This document shows, piece by piece, positions 1 through 9,029 of a stretch of 64,000 bases of DNA. The notes beneath the pieces were generated by a model. The model worked only from the letters and a program-made list of their open reading frames with translations, did not search any database and was not told the origin of the DNA. The position numbers and the translations under genes were made by a program. How positions within the stretch are numbered: position 1 is the stretch's first letter; every line of letters begins with the position of its first letter. The stretch is from Novilysobacter antarcticus (GTDB lineage: Bacteria > Pseudomonadota > Gammaproteobacteria > Xanthomonadales > Xanthomonadaceae): the NCBI RefSeq assembly GCF_019802285.1, contig NZ_JAIEUJ010000002.1, positions 310,001 to 374,000 of the forward strand. The letters are read 5' to 3'.

Positions 1-104
1 CGCGCCGGACCGCAGAACAACAGCGCGTGCCCAAGCCGCCCGCTGTCCAGTGCCAGCGCGGTGCGGTCATGCACGCGCTGCTGCCAGGGCGCGAGGCCGT
101 TCAC
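1..104 (-). CDS. holB: DNA polymerase III delta' subunit, N-terminal fragment
   Basis: Only the first 34 codons lie in the window. They read from a GTG that overlaps the tmk stop as GTGA. The peptide opens with LAPWQQRV and continues with GRLGHALLFCGP, the usual start of a clamp-loader delta' subunit just before its P-loop-like region. HolB belongs to the clamp loader that places the beta sliding clamp on DNA. Position directly after tmk is the common proteobacterial arrangement and supports the call. The rest of the gene lies before base 1. Confidence 0.8.
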   Translation of the reverse strand, partial: MNGLAPWQQRVHDRTALALDSGRLGHALLFCGPA

Positions 105-739
105 CGGAGGGCCCCGCGATAGGCCTGCAGATGGGCCACCGCCTCGCCCGCCACGACCGTCGCCGGCCGGCTGGCGTCGATCACCCGGAACCGCGAGTGC
201 TCGGCTTCGGCACGCGCCAGATAGGCACGGCGCACGGTATCGAAAAACCCGTGGTCCTCGGACTCGATCCGGTCCGCCGTGCCGCGTCCGCGCACACGCT
301 GCAGGCCAGTCTCCACCGGCACATCCAGCAACAGGGTCAGGCCCGGCACGATGCCGACCACGCGGCGTTCCAGCTCGGCGATGAAGTCGCTGTCACCCCC
401 GCGCGCTGCGCCCTGGTAGGCGTAGCTGGCGTCGGTAAAACGATCGCTGATCACCCAGCTGCCGGCGGCCAGCGCGGGCAGAATGGTCTCGCTCACGTGC
501 TGGGCACGGCCGGCAAACATCAGCAGCAACTCGGTTTCAGGCGTGGGCGGCTCATGGCCGGGTGCCAACAGCAGGTCGCGGATCTGCTCGGCCAGCGGCG
601 TGCCGCCCGGTTCACGGGTGCACACGACCGACTCCCCGGCCGCCTCCAGCGTCTCGCGCAATTGCGCCAATACGGTGGACTTGCCCGCGCCTTCGCCGCC
701 TTCCAGAGTCACCAGGCGGGGCTGCACCTGCAGACTCAC
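101..739 (-). CDS. tmk: Thymidylate kinase
   Basis: Phosphorylates dTMP to dTDP in the cytoplasm for DNA precursor supply. The 212-residue product has the P-loop GGEGAGKST at residues 14-22, a DRFTDASYAYQGAAR segment matching the DR(F/Y) thymidine-binding motif, and TREPGGTPLAE near residue 42. Length is normal for the family. The GTG start overlaps the mltG stop (GTGA) and the stop overlaps the holB start in the same way, so translation is probably coupled through mltG-tmk-holB. Confidence 0.95.
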   Translation of the reverse strand: MSLQVQPRLVTLEGGEGAGKSTVLAQLRETLEAAGESVVCTREPGGTPLAEQIRDLLLAPGHEPPTPETELLLMFAGRAQHVSETILPALAAGSWVISDRFTDASYAYQGAARGGDSDFIAELERRVVGIVPGLTLLLDVPVETGLQRVRGRGTADRIESEDHGFFDTVRRAYLARAEAEHSRFRVIDASRPATVVAGEAVAHLQAYRGALR

Positions 740-1818
740 CTGGACTCCCCGGCACGATCCATTTCGCTCACCCGCTGCCGGTAGTTCTGCAGGTACTTGC
801 GCACATTGGCTTGATGCTCGGCTAGGGTCCGGGCGAACAGGTGGCGCCCGCTGCCATCACCGACGGCGACGAAATACAGCGCGTCGCCCGGAGCCGGATT
901 AGCGACCGCCTGCAGCGCACCCACACCCGGCATCGCAATCGGCGTGGGTGGCAGGCCGTCGCGGGTGTAGGTGTTGTATGGGGTATCGGTAGTCAGATGC
1001 ACGCGGCGGATGTTGCCGTCGTAGTCCTCACCGATGCCGTAGATGACGGTGGGGTCGGTCTGCAGCCGCATGCCGATTTTCAACCGGCGCTCGAACAGCC
1101 CGGCGATCTGCGGACGCTCTTCGGCGACGGCGGATTCCTTCTCCACGATCGACGCCATCACCAGCATCTCGTAGGGCGTTTTCAGCGCTGTGCCCGGATC
1201 GCGCGCCTCCCAGGCCGCGGCCAGCGCGCGCTCCATGTCGGCGTAGGCGCGGCGCAGCACGTCCAGATCACTGTCGCCGCGGCCGTAGACGTACGTTTCC
1301 GGAAGGAAGCGCCCCTCCGGGTGTTCGCCGGCATGGCCCAGCGCCTCCATCAATTCTTCGGGGGACATCTCTGCGGTCTTCTGCAGCAGCGGCGTCGCAC
1401 GCGCCAGCGCCGCACGCATCTCGCGGATGTTCCAGCCTTCCACGAGAGTGAAGCGGTAGCGGATGGTGTCACCCTGACGCATCGCCACCAGCAGCTGGCG
1501 CGGAGTGGTCCCCGGCTCCATCGCGTATTCGCCCACATGCAGGCGCGACGCGGCATCCAGCTGGCGACCGAGCAGCTGCCACTCGTAGGTCTCGCCACCC
1601 GTCACGCCCGCGGCGCGCAGGCGCTCGATCACCCGCGGCAGCGAATCACCACGCTCCACCATGATGCTGCCCCCCGTCTCCAGTCCGCCCAGCGGGCCGT
1701 CCGCGAAAGCCTGGTACCGCTGCCACCCCAAGGCTCCCACGGCGAGGGCGGCCACCAGCGCAGCCAGCAACAGGAACAGCACCAGTACGCCGGAACGGCG
1801 CTTGCGGGGATGACTCAC
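736..1818 (-). CDS. mltG: Endolytic murein transglycosylase MltG
   Basis: Membrane-anchored lytic transglycosylase that cuts nascent glycan strands. I start it at the GTG (encoding SHPRKRRSGVLVLF) that overlaps the pabC stop, giving 360 residues: a basic N-terminus, one membrane segment at about residues 10-32, a LysM-like part, and the catalytic region with MASIVEKES, whose glutamate is the known active residue, then RLKIGMRLQTDPTVIYG. The reading frame stays open upstream into pabC, but that part is not family-like. Pairing with pabC, tmk and holB is conserved in many proteobacteria. Confidence 0.93.
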   Translation of the reverse strand: MSHPRKRRSGVLVLFLLLAALVAALAVGALGWQRYQAFADGPLGGLETGGSIMVERGDSLPRVIERLRAAGVTGGETYEWQLLGRQLDAASRLHVGEYAMEPGTTPRQLLVAMRQGDTIRYRFTLVEGWNIREMRAALARATPLLQKTAEMSPEELMEALGHAGEHPEGRFLPETYVYGRGDSDLDVLRRAYADMERALAAAWEARDPGTALKTPYEMLVMASIVEKESAVAEERPQIAGLFERRLKIGMRLQTDPTVIYGIGEDYDGNIRRVHLTTDTPYNTYTRDGLPPTPIAMPGVGALQAVANPAPGDALYFVAVGDGSGRHLFARTLAEHQANVRKYLQNYRQRVSEMDRAGESR

Positions 1819-2702
1819 GACAACTCCATCGGACCGGGTCCGCTTGGCGGCAGGGGAAACGCGGGGTGCGCGGTGGACAGCCTGCGGCGCAGTGCCGACA
1901 CGGCCGGGTGCGGTGCCCAGACTCGATCGCCCAGGCGGCCGACCTGAAGGATACCGCGCACCGCATTGACAAGGACCAGCGCGTCGGCGGATTCGACGTC
2001 CTCCACGCAGAGCCGGCGCTGTTCCACCGGAACCTGTTCGAGCACCCACCCGCGCATGGTGCCTTCCACGCCGCAACGATCAATCAACGGAGTTGTCCAA
2101 CAATCGCGCTTGAGCACGAAAATATTGGCCGCGGTCGCGCAGACGGCATCACCGTCCGTGCTGCGCATGAGGCCTTCGCCGGCCGCGCCACCTGGCGCGG
2201 TGTCCGGCTCGTCTTCGGCACGGGCGAGGACCTGCTCGAGCCGGTTGCAGTGCTTGATGCCGGCCAGCGCGGGCTGTAGTGACAGACGGGTCCGGCACCA
2301 GCGCACCGTCACCAGCGACGGCTCAGGCGCGGGCAACGGGTGCCGCGACAGGATCCAAACCGGCTCGGCAACCGGCGGCGGCAGGTACCCGCGCCCACCG
2401 CTACCGCGTGTCAGGAGCAGTTTGACCACGGCATCGGCGCTACCCAGCAACTGTTCGGCCTCGGCTCTTGCCAGGGATTCCGGCGGCAGGGGCAACTGCA
2501 GGCGCTCGGCACCACGTTGCAGCCGGCGCCAGTGCCGCTCCCACCACGGCAGTTCGCCGCCCGCACCGCGCATTGTTTCGAAGATGCCATCGCCGTAGGC
2601 CAGCCCGCGGTTGTCTGCGGGAAGGCGGTCGATACGGGTCGGGCCTCGAAAGATCCGCGCGGCGTCGATGTTTGCGTCCATCACTTCATCACGCGAAGCC
2701 AT
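1815..2702 (-). CDS. pabC: Aminodeoxychorismate lyase
   Basis: PLP enzyme of fold type IV that releases pyruvate from 4-amino-4-deoxychorismate to give p-aminobenzoate for folate. The catalytic lysine is visible in GIKHCNRLEQVLAR, and GLAYGDGIFETMR near the N-terminus is typical. The ATG at 2702 (MASRDEV) lies 4 bases after the pabB stop. An internal ATG seven codons later is an alternative. An upstream in-frame extension into pabB was rejected because it only reads pabB in another frame. Product about 295 residues, slightly long because of the N-terminal leader. Confidence 0.9.
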   Translation of the reverse strand: MASRDEVMDANIDAARIFRGPTRIDRLPADNRGLAYGDGIFETMRGAGGELPWWERHWRRLQRGAERLQLPLPPESLARAEAEQLLGSADAVVKLLLTRGSGGRGYLPPPVAEPVWILSRHPLPAPEPSLVTVRWCRTRLSLQPALAGIKHCNRLEQVLARAEDEPDTAPGGAAGEGLMRSTDGDAVCATAANIFVLKRDCWTTPLIDRCGVEGTMRGWVLEQVPVEQRRLCVEDVESADALVLVNAVRGILQVGRLGDRVWAPHPAVSALRRRLSTAHPAFPLPPSGPGPMELS

Positions 2703-2706
2703 GCGC

Positions 2707-4188
2707 TCAGACTCCGCTCGCTGGATCGACTGGATCGACCGCCATTGTCGGGCCGTCAGCGACACCCAGCGCGCGCAGCATGCCGCGCGCCTTCGCCCGG
2801 GTCTCCTCCAACTCAAGCACCGGTTCGGAGTCGGCGACGATGCCGGCGCCGGTACGGAACCGCAGTTGGGTTCCCTCCACCTCCGCGCTGCGGATAAGGA
2901 TGTTCAAGTCGAGGTCGCCGTCGCGGTTGAGCCAGCCCATCGCGCCGGTATAGCTGCCCCGCCCCTCGCCTTCCAGCTCGGCGATGATCTGCATGCAGCG
3001 CACCTTCGGGCAGCCGGTGATGGTGCCTCCCGGGAACGTCGCCCGGATCACCTCGCCGGGCGTGACCGAGGCACGCAACCGTCCGCGGACATTGCTGACG
3101 ATGTGATGCACGTGGGCGTAGCTTTCCACCGTCATCAGCTCATCAACTTCGACGCTTCCGGCCACGCACACCCGCCCCAGGTCATTGCGCTCCAGGTCGA
3201 TCAGCATGATGTGCTCGGCGCGCTCCTTCGGGTTGCCGACCAGTTCGCGGATCCGGGCGGCATCGTCCTGCCCGGCAATGCGTGGTCGGGTTCCGGCGAT
3301 CGGCCGGCTTTGCACGAGGTCGCCACGCACCGAAACCAGACGCTCGGGCGACGCGCTGACCACCGCCCAGGTCGCAACGTCGCTCTTGCCGGCTCCTTCC
3401 GCAGAATCGTTCGGACCCGCGAACAGACCTGCGAACGGCGCGGGGTTGTGCTGGCGCAGTCGCTGGAACAGCACGGAGGGCTCCACCGGCCGGGCGAAAC
3501 CGGCGCACCAGCGGCGCGAGATATTGGCCTGGAACACATCCCCGGCGGCCAGATATTCCAGCACCTGCACGATCGCATCCAGATAGCGCCCTGGCGCCTC
3601 CTCCACCACCGTCGCTGGCACCTCCCACTCCGAAAGCGCCGGTAGCTGAGGCGCACGGACGAGGTCCGCTGCAAGCGCCTTCAGAAGTGGGCCGGCGCCA
3701 GGTTCGGCGATGGCGATGCATTCGCCAGTGGAGTGGTCGCGCAGGATGGCGGCCGGACATCGCACCGCTCTGGCGACCGGGAGCGATCCGGGGGCTGCCG
3801 GAAGGTCAAGCACCCGCTCGATCTGGCCGGCAAGCTCATAACCGAGCAGCAACGCCCAGCCGCCGCGGAACGGCCACGGGGAATCGACAGGCTCGACGCA
3901 CCGCTGCTGCCACGCCGCATCCAGCACGTCGAGGAAGTCGGAACCGACCGTGCGCCCGGCCTCGTCGCGTACGGCACCGTCGCGATCCAGCTGGAAGGCC
4001 TCGCCGCTGGCGATCAGCAGCAGGTCCCAGCGACCCTGCGCGGTCCCGGCGGCACTGGACTCCAGCAACAGCGGATAGCTCGCCGGGTTGAGCCGATGCA
4101 GTGCCAGCAGGTCGGTATCCGCCGGCAGGGACCGGGTCAGCGGTGTCTCGGCCAGATCACCACCCGTGCGCGCCGGATGCTTGGCCAA
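2707..4188 (-). CDS. pabB: Aminodeoxychorismate synthase component I
   Basis: Chorismate-binding enzyme that converts chorismate and ammonia to 4-amino-4-deoxychorismate, with glutaminase PabA (not in this window). The 493-residue protein has the C-terminal chorismate-binding block: GDVFQANISRRW, SASPERLVSV, ERNDLGRVC, PGGTITGCPKVR and YTGAMGWL. Direct linkage to pabC identifies it as PabB. One oddity: the active-site motif reads PIAGT, as in anthranilate synthase TrpE, where characterised PabB proteins have PIKGT with a lysine nucleophile. A TrpE assignment is still less likely, since no trp genes are near. Confidence 0.85.
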   Translation of the reverse strand: MAKHPARTGGDLAETPLTRSLPADTDLLALHRLNPASYPLLLESSAAGTAQGRWDLLLIASGEAFQLDRDGAVRDEAGRTVGSDFLDVLDAAWQQRCVEPVDSPWPFRGGWALLLGYELAGQIERVLDLPAAPGSLPVARAVRCPAAILRDHSTGECIAIAEPGAGPLLKALAADLVRAPQLPALSEWEVPATVVEEAPGRYLDAIVQVLEYLAAGDVFQANISRRWCAGFARPVEPSVLFQRLRQHNPAPFAGLFAGPNDSAEGAGKSDVATWAVVSASPERLVSVRGDLVQSRPIAGTRPRIAGQDDAARIRELVGNPKERAEHIMLIDLERNDLGRVCVAGSVEVDELMTVESYAHVHHIVSNVRGRLRASVTPGEVIRATFPGGTITGCPKVRCMQIIAELEGEGRGSYTGAMGWLNRDGDLDLNILIRSAEVEGTQLRFRTGAGIVADSEPVLELEETRAKARGMLRALGVADGPTMAVDPVDPASGV

Positions 4189-4202
4189 GACCCGATTCCC
4201 GC

Positions 4203-5456
4203 TCAGAGCCGCTTGAATACCAGGGTGCCGTTGGTGCCGCCAAAGCCGAAGCCATTGGACATGGCGACATCGATCTTTGCCTCACGCGCCACATTGGGCA
4301 CGTAATCCAGATCGCAGCCCTCGCCTGGCTCGTCGAGGTTGATCGTCGGTGGAATGATGCCGGTCTGCAGCGCCATCACCGAGAAGATCGCCTCCGCGCC
4401 GCCCGCTGCGCCCAGCAGGTGGCCGGTCATCGACTTGGTGGAGCTCACCATCGTCTTGTAGGCGTGGTCGCCGAAGGCGCGCTTGACCGCACGCGTCTCG
4501 GCCAGATCGCCCAGCGGCGTGGAGGTGCCATGCGCATTGAGGTAGCCGACCTGATCCGCCGTGACGCCGGCATCGTTCATCGCCGCGGTCATGCAGCGGG
4601 CCGGGCCATCACCGTCCTCGCTGGGCGCGGTCATGTGGAACGCGTCGGAGGTCGCGCCGAAACCCGCCAGCTCGCAATAGATGCGGGCGCCACGGGCCTT
4701 GGCGTGCTCGTACTCCTCCAAGATCAGGATGCCGGCGCCATCACCGAGCACGAAGCCATCGCGGTCCTTGTCCCACGGTCGCGAGGCCCGGGTCGGATCG
4801 TCATTGCGGGTGGACATCGCCTTCATCGAGCAGAAGCCACCCACCGAGGTTGGCGAGGAGCCGCGCTCGCCGCCACCGGCGAGCATCACATCGGCGTCGC
4901 CGTACTGGATCATGCGCATCGCCATGCCGATGGAATGGTTGGAGGTGGCGCAGGCAGACACCGCGGAGAAGTTCGGACCCTTGATGCCGGTCAGCAGCGA
5001 TACCTGCCCGGGCAACATGTTGATGATGGTGCTGGGCACGTAGAACGGGGAGATCTTGCGCGCGCCGCCGGCAAGGAACTTGGCGGTTTGCTCCTCGATC
5101 CCCAGGATGCCGCCGATGCCCGACCCGATCAGCGCACCAATGCGTTCGGCATTGCCCTCGGTGACCTCAAGGCCGGAATCCTCCAGCGCCATCAGCGCCG
5201 CACCCACGCCGTAGTGGATGAAGCTGTCCATCTTCTTCGCGTCCTTCACCGGCACCCAGCGGGTGACGTCGAAGTCGCGGATCTGGCCGGCAATCGTGGT
5301 GGTGAAGCCGGTGGTGTCGAAATGGGTGATCGGGCCAATGCCCGAGCGTCCATTGACGATGCCGTCCCAGCTGCTGGCGACGTCGTTGCCCAACGGGGAT
5401 ACGAGGCCGAGGCCGGTGACAACTACACGCCTGCTGGAGGCCGGTCGATTGGACAT
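4203..5456 (-). CDS. fabF: 3-oxoacyl-[acyl-carrier-protein] synthase II
   Basis: Condensing enzyme that elongates acyl-ACP with malonyl-ACP in type II fatty acid synthesis. The 417-residue product carries the thiolase-fold catalytic triad: C169 in VSACATSNHS, His in NAHGTSTPLGD, and His in SMTGHLLGAAG. The family ending GFGFGGTNGTLVF is present. The ATG at 5456 has a GGAG ribosome site. It follows acpP by about 155 bases containing a hairpin, and pabB begins 14 bases downstream. Confidence 0.96.
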   Translation of the reverse strand: MSNRPASSRRVVVTGLGLVSPLGNDVASSWDGIVNGRSGIGPITHFDTTGFTTTIAGQIRDFDVTRWVPVKDAKKMDSFIHYGVGAALMALEDSGLEVTEGNAERIGALIGSGIGGILGIEEQTAKFLAGGARKISPFYVPSTIINMLPGQVSLLTGIKGPNFSAVSACATSNHSIGMAMRMIQYGDADVMLAGGGERGSSPTSVGGFCSMKAMSTRNDDPTRASRPWDKDRDGFVLGDGAGILILEEYEHAKARGARIYCELAGFGATSDAFHMTAPSEDGDGPARCMTAAMNDAGVTADQVGYLNAHGTSTPLGDLAETRAVKRAFGDHAYKTMVSSTKSMTGHLLGAAGGAEAIFSVMALQTGIIPPTINLDEPGEGCDLDYVPNVAREAKIDVAMSNGFGFGGTNGTLVFKRL

Positions 5457-5532
5457 GGAGCAACTCCGCTAGTCGACGCGCTGGCACGGTGCCCCGGGGC
5501 GCGCCTGGAATGTCTGGGTCGTGGAAAGACAC

Positions 5533-5552
5533 AAGGCCGCATGATGCGGCCC
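5533..5552 (-). terminator. Hairpin between acpP and fabF (possible attenuator)
   Basis: GGCCGC and GCGGCC face each other around a five-base loop, at 5535-5551. On the minus strand the stem is followed by TTGTGTCTTT, a weak T-rich tract. It could end or lower readthrough of the abundant acpP message before fabF, or act as an mRNA end after processing. Function is inferred only from shape and place. Confidence 0.4.
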
Positions 5553-5611
5553 CGGTCTGCAATGCGCGACGCGATGCGCCGATCCATGACCGGTCGCAAC
5601 GCCTCGGCTGA

Positions 5612-5851
5612 TTACGCCTTGACGTGCGTCGTCACGTAATCGATGGCCTGCTGCACCGAGGTGATCTTCTCGGCTTCCTCGTCCGGGATCTCGCACTCGA
5701 ACTCTTCCTCGAGGGCCATCACCAGCTCGACCGTATCGAGGGAGTCGGCGCCCAGGTCGTCCACGAACGAAGCGTTGTTGGTGACTTCTTCTTCCTTGAC
5801 GCCAAGCTGTTCGACCACGATCTTCTTGACGCGCTCTTCGATGCTGCTCAT
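5612..5851 (-). CDS. acpP: Acyl carrier protein
   Basis: Carries growing acyl chains as thioesters in fatty acid, lipid A and phospholipid synthesis. The 79-residue acidic protein has the DSL motif at residues 36-38 within [20 protein letters not shown]37 being the phosphopantetheine attachment site. The start has a strong GGGAGGAG ribosome site, fitting a highly expressed gene. It lies between fabG and fabF as in most proteobacteria. Confidence 0.98.
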   Translation of the reverse strand: MSSIEERVKKIVVEQLGVKEEEVTNNASFVDDLGADSLDTVELVMALEEEFECEIPDEEAEKITSVQQAIDYVTTHVKA

Positions 5852-5988
5852 TGGTATTTACTCCTCCCGTACGGGATATTCGATGGAATAGTGTAGTGGA
5901 ATAGAAGGCCAGCGGACTATCCGGCAGGCCCTTTCACTTCGGATTGCGCGTCCTGCGCTGCGACATGCGGTATCAAATGCATGCGTTA

Positions 5989-6735
5989 TCAAGGCATGTA
6001 CATGCCGCCGTTCACGTGCAGGGTCTCGCCGGTGATGTAGGACGCCGCCGGTCCGGCCAGGAACGCAACCGCGCGGGCGATGTCGGCCGGATCGCCGAAC
6101 CGCCCCAGCGCGATCTGCCCCAGCATCTCGTTGCGGCTGTCTTCGGGCAGGCCACGGGTCATGTCGGTGTCGATGAAGCCCGGCGCGACGACGTTCACGG
6201 TCACCCCGCGGCTGCCGATCTCCTTGGCCAGCGACTTGCTGAAGGCGATGATGCCGGCCTTCGCAGCCGCGTAGTTGGCCTGGCCGGCGTTGCCGGTTAC
6301 GCCAATCACCGAGGCGATGTTGATGATGCGCCCGCGGCGCGCCTTCATCATTGAGCGCATCACCGCCTTGGAGGTGCGGTAGACGCTGCTCAGGTTGGTA
6401 TCGATGACCGCCTGCCAGTCCTCGTCCTTCATCCGCAGCAGCAGGTTGTCGCGGGTGATGCCGGCGTTGTTGACCAGGATCGAGATCGGGCCGATGTCCT
6501 TGCCGATCGCATCGATCAGGGCGAGCGTCGCGGCGCCGTCGGCGACGTCGATCACGCGGCCGTGGCCACCGGTTGCCGACAGGCGCTCGGCAATCGCGTC
6601 AGCACCGGCCTGGGAGGTCGCGGTGCCGATGACGGTGGCGCCCTGGGCGGCAAGCTCGTCGGCAATGGCGGCACCGATGCCGCGGCTGGCGCCGGTGACC
6701 AGTGCGATCTCGCCTTTGAGGGGCTGGTTGCTCAT
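5989..6735 (-). CDS. fabG: 3-oxoacyl-[acyl-carrier-protein] reductase
   Basis: NADPH-dependent short-chain dehydrogenase performing the first reduction of each fatty acid cycle. The ATG at 6735 (MSNQPLKG) gives 248 residues. The frame is open further upstream, but that extension lacks family similarity. Visible motifs: TGASRGIG cofactor loop at about residues 13-20, NNAG, a catalytic Ser in NIASVIG, and YAAAK with Tyr and Lys. The C-terminal GETLHVNGGMYM is typical. It sits 46 bases downstream of fabD and upstream of acpP. Confidence 0.96.
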   Translation of the reverse strand: MSNQPLKGEIALVTGASRGIGAAIADELAAQGATVIGTATSQAGADAIAERLSATGGHGRVIDVADGAATLALIDAIGKDIGPISILVNNAGITRDNLLLRMKDEDWQAVIDTNLSSVYRTSKAVMRSMMKARRGRIINIASVIGVTGNAGQANYAAAKAGIIAFSKSLAKEIGSRGVTVNVVAPGFIDTDMTRGLPEDSRNEMLGQIALGRFGDPADIARAVAFLAGPAASYITGETLHVNGGMYMP

Positions 6736-6781
6736 AGGTAATCCTGTTCTCGCACCGACGCAGAGCCGGTGAAGGGGTGGG

Positions 6782-7720
6782 TTATTTCCAGTCCGCCAGA
6801 GCGGACTCGAAGTCGGCCGGCGCGCCCAGCGCGCGGGCATCAAGAGACTTGTCGATGCGCTTGACCAGTCCGGTCAGCACTTTCCCGGGGCCGCACTCGG
6901 CGACCGCAGTGGCACCGTGCTCGGCCAGAGCGAGGACGCACCGGGTCCACTGCACCGGAAGGTAGAGCTGGCGGACCAGCGCGTCACGGATCGCCTCGAT
7001 GGATTCGCTGGTCCTGGCGTCCACGTTTTGCACCACGCCCAGCGTCGGCGTCGCCCAGTCCAGGCCCTCCATCGCCTCGGCGAGGCGGTCGGCCGCCTCG
7101 CGCATCAGCGGTGTATGCGAGGGGACGCTAACCGCGAGCTTGATTGCCTTGCGCACGCCGCGCTCGGCCAGTTGGACGAGCGCCGCGTCGACTGCTGCGG
7201 CATGGCCGCCGATGACGATCTGGCCGGGCGAGTTGTAGTTGGCCGGCACCACGACCTCGCGGCCGGAGACGCTGCGGCACACCTCCTCCACCAGCGCGTC
7301 GTCCGCGCCGAGGATCGCGGCCATTGCACCGGTACCAGCGGGAGCGGCTGCCTGCATCAGCTGTCCGCGCAGCCGCACCAGCCGGGCGGCCTGTTCCAGC
7401 GGCAGCGCTTGCGCGGCAACCAGCGCGCTGTACTCGCCCAAGCTGTGTCCGGAGAGGATGCCCGGGCGAGCGCCACCGCGGGACTGCCACACACGCCATA
7501 CCGCAACGCTCGCAGCAAGTAGCGCAGGCTGGGTGAATTCGGTCTGGTTGAGCTGGTCGCCCGCGCCTTCGCGGCTCATTTCCCACAGATCGACACCGGC
7601 GCCTTCGCTGGCCTCGGCAAAGGTCTGCTGGACCAGCGGCTCCTGCGAGGCAAGGTCGGCGAGCATGCCGGCGGACTGGGATCCCTGGCCGGGAAAGACA
7701 AAGGCAATGGATGGGGGCAT
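6782..7720 (-). CDS. fabD: Malonyl-CoA:ACP transacylase
   Basis: Moves malonyl groups from CoA to ACP. Starting at the ATG at 7720 gives 312 residues beginning MPPSIAFVFPGQGSQ. A TTG seven codons upstream is possible but adds a non-family leader. GHSLGEY holds the nucleophile S93, and the partner His is in VPSHTPLM. QNVDA and GPGKVLTGLVKRI complete the family pattern. Lies between fabH and fabG on the same strand. Confidence 0.95.
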   Translation of the reverse strand: MPPSIAFVFPGQGSQSAGMLADLASQEPLVQQTFAEASEGAGVDLWEMSREGAGDQLNQTEFTQPALLAASVAVWRVWQSRGGARPGILSGHSLGEYSALVAAQALPLEQAARLVRLRGQLMQAAAPAGTGAMAAILGADDALVEEVCRSVSGREVVVPANYNSPGQIVIGGHAAAVDAALVQLAERGVRKAIKLAVSVPSHTPLMREAADRLAEAMEGLDWATPTLGVVQNVDARTSESIEAIRDALVRQLYLPVQWTRCVLALAEHGATAVAECGPGKVLTGLVKRIDKSLDARALGAPADFESALADWK

Positions 7721-7837
7721 GTTTTTGCTGCGGCGAACCAATCAAAGCCGCTCATGATACGCGAGCAGGTGGACAAGTCGTCTGTACTACGGCGTAGGGT
7801 TGACTCCCGCCGGGGCGCCGCCCGCGAGAGCGTCTCC

Positions 7838-8818
7838 TCAGTAGCGCAGCAGCGCCGACCCCCAGGTAAATCCGCCGCCGAATGCCTCCAGCAGCAGCAG
7901 TTGACCGCGCTTCACCCGCCCCGAGCGGACCGCCTCGTCGAGTGCGAGTGGCACCGAGCCGGACGAGGTATTGCCATGCTTGTCAACGGTGACGATCACG
8001 CGCTCCATGGGCATGTCCAACCGCCGCGCAGTGAGTTCGATTATGCGCAGGTTGGCCTGATGCGGGATCAGCCAGTCGATCTCACTGCGGTCGATGCCGT
8101 TGGCTTCCAGGGTTTCCTCGACCACCGCATCCAGTGCCTTGACCGCATGCTTGAACACATCGTTGCCGGTCATCATCACCTTGACGCCGGCATTGTGCTC
8201 CTCGGGCTTGAAACCCACCGAGACGCCGACCGGGTTGTACAGCAACTCCTTCTTGCCGCCGTCCGCGTGCAGGTGGGTGCTCAGGATGCCCGCCTCGGAG
8301 TCGGCTTTCAGTACCACCGCGCCCGCGCCGTCGCCAAACAGCACGCAGGTGCCGCGATCGGTCCAGTCAAGCATTCGGGTCAGGGTTTCCGCACCGATCA
8401 CCAGGGCGGTCCTGGCCGCGCCGGAACGGATGAAATTGTCGGCAATCGACAGCGCGTAGACGAAGCCCGAGCACGCTGCGTTGACGTCGAACGCCGGGCA
8501 GCCGTTGGCGCCGAGGCGATGCTGGACCAGGCAGGCCGTGGAGGGAAAGATGATGTCCGGCGTGGTCGTGCCCAGCACGATCAGGTCGATCTCGGAAGCC
8601 TCCACTCCCGCCGCTTCCATCGCGCGCACGGCTGCGTGGTAGGACAGGTCACTGGTGGTTTCACCTTCAGCGGCGATGTGACGCTGGCGGATCCCGGTGC
8701 GCGAGGCAATCCACTCATCGCTGGTGTCGACCAGTTTGGAGAGGTCGTCATTGGTCAACACTTTTTCCGGCAGGTAGCTGCCGGTACCCGCAATGCGGGA
8801 ATAAATACGTTCAGTCAT
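7838..8818 (-). CDS. fabH: 3-oxoacyl-[acyl-carrier-protein] synthase III
   Basis: Initiates fatty acid synthesis by condensing acetyl-CoA with malonyl-ACP. The 326-residue product has C116 in [10 protein letters not shown], His in [10 protein letters not shown] and Asn in [14 protein letters not shown], the Cys-His-Asn triad of FabH. I chose the ATG at 8818 (MTERIYSR) over two GTG codons just before it. A strong terminator separates it from rpmF upstream, and no plsX lies between, so fabH is probably transcribed from its own promoter in 8819-8953. Confidence 0.95.
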   Translation of the reverse strand: MTERIYSRIAGTGSYLPEKVLTNDDLSKLVDTSDEWIASRTGIRQRHIAAEGETTSDLSYHAAVRAMEAAGVEASEIDLIVLGTTTPDIIFPSTACLVQHRLGANGCPAFDVNAACSGFVYALSIADNFIRSGAARTALVIGAETLTRMLDWTDRGTCVLFGDGAGAVVLKADSEAGILSTHLHADGGKKELLYNPVGVSVGFKPEEHNAGVKVMMTGNDVFKHAVKALDAVVEETLEANGIDRSEIDWLIPHQANLRIIELTARRLDMPMERVIVTVDKHGNTSSGSVPLALDEAVRSGRVKRGQLLLLEAFGGGFTWGSALLRY

Positions 8819-8953
8819 CACCACTCCGCGGTCATAGCCTTCACGCGGAAAACCGCGCCCCGACTAGCAGACCCGATTGACAGCGCGGGCGCAAGCGTGC
8901 GTCCGTCGGGCAACTCCCAATCCGGCCGCTCGTTCTGCGTATGCGACAGACAC

Positions 8954-8990
8954 AAAAAATCGCCCCGGCGCCGGGAGGCGCCAGAGGCGA
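8954..8990 (-). terminator. Rho-independent terminator after rpmF
   Basis: On the minus strand, TCGCC and TGGCGCC arms pair with GGCGCC and GGCGA around a TCCC loop, followed at once by six T. It lies 40 bases after the rpmF stop and 136 bases before fabH. It should end the yceD-rpmF transcript, leaving fabH to a separate promoter. The rest of 8819-9029 holds no gene. Confidence 0.8.
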
Positions 8991-9029
8991 CGTGCACGCC
9001 GGCGATCCCGGCATGCCATCACGAAGGAC

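Noticed and set aside
4101-5639. A 512-residue plus-strand frame over fabF
   Set aside because: Antisense shadow of fabF; no recognisable domain and no ribosome site.
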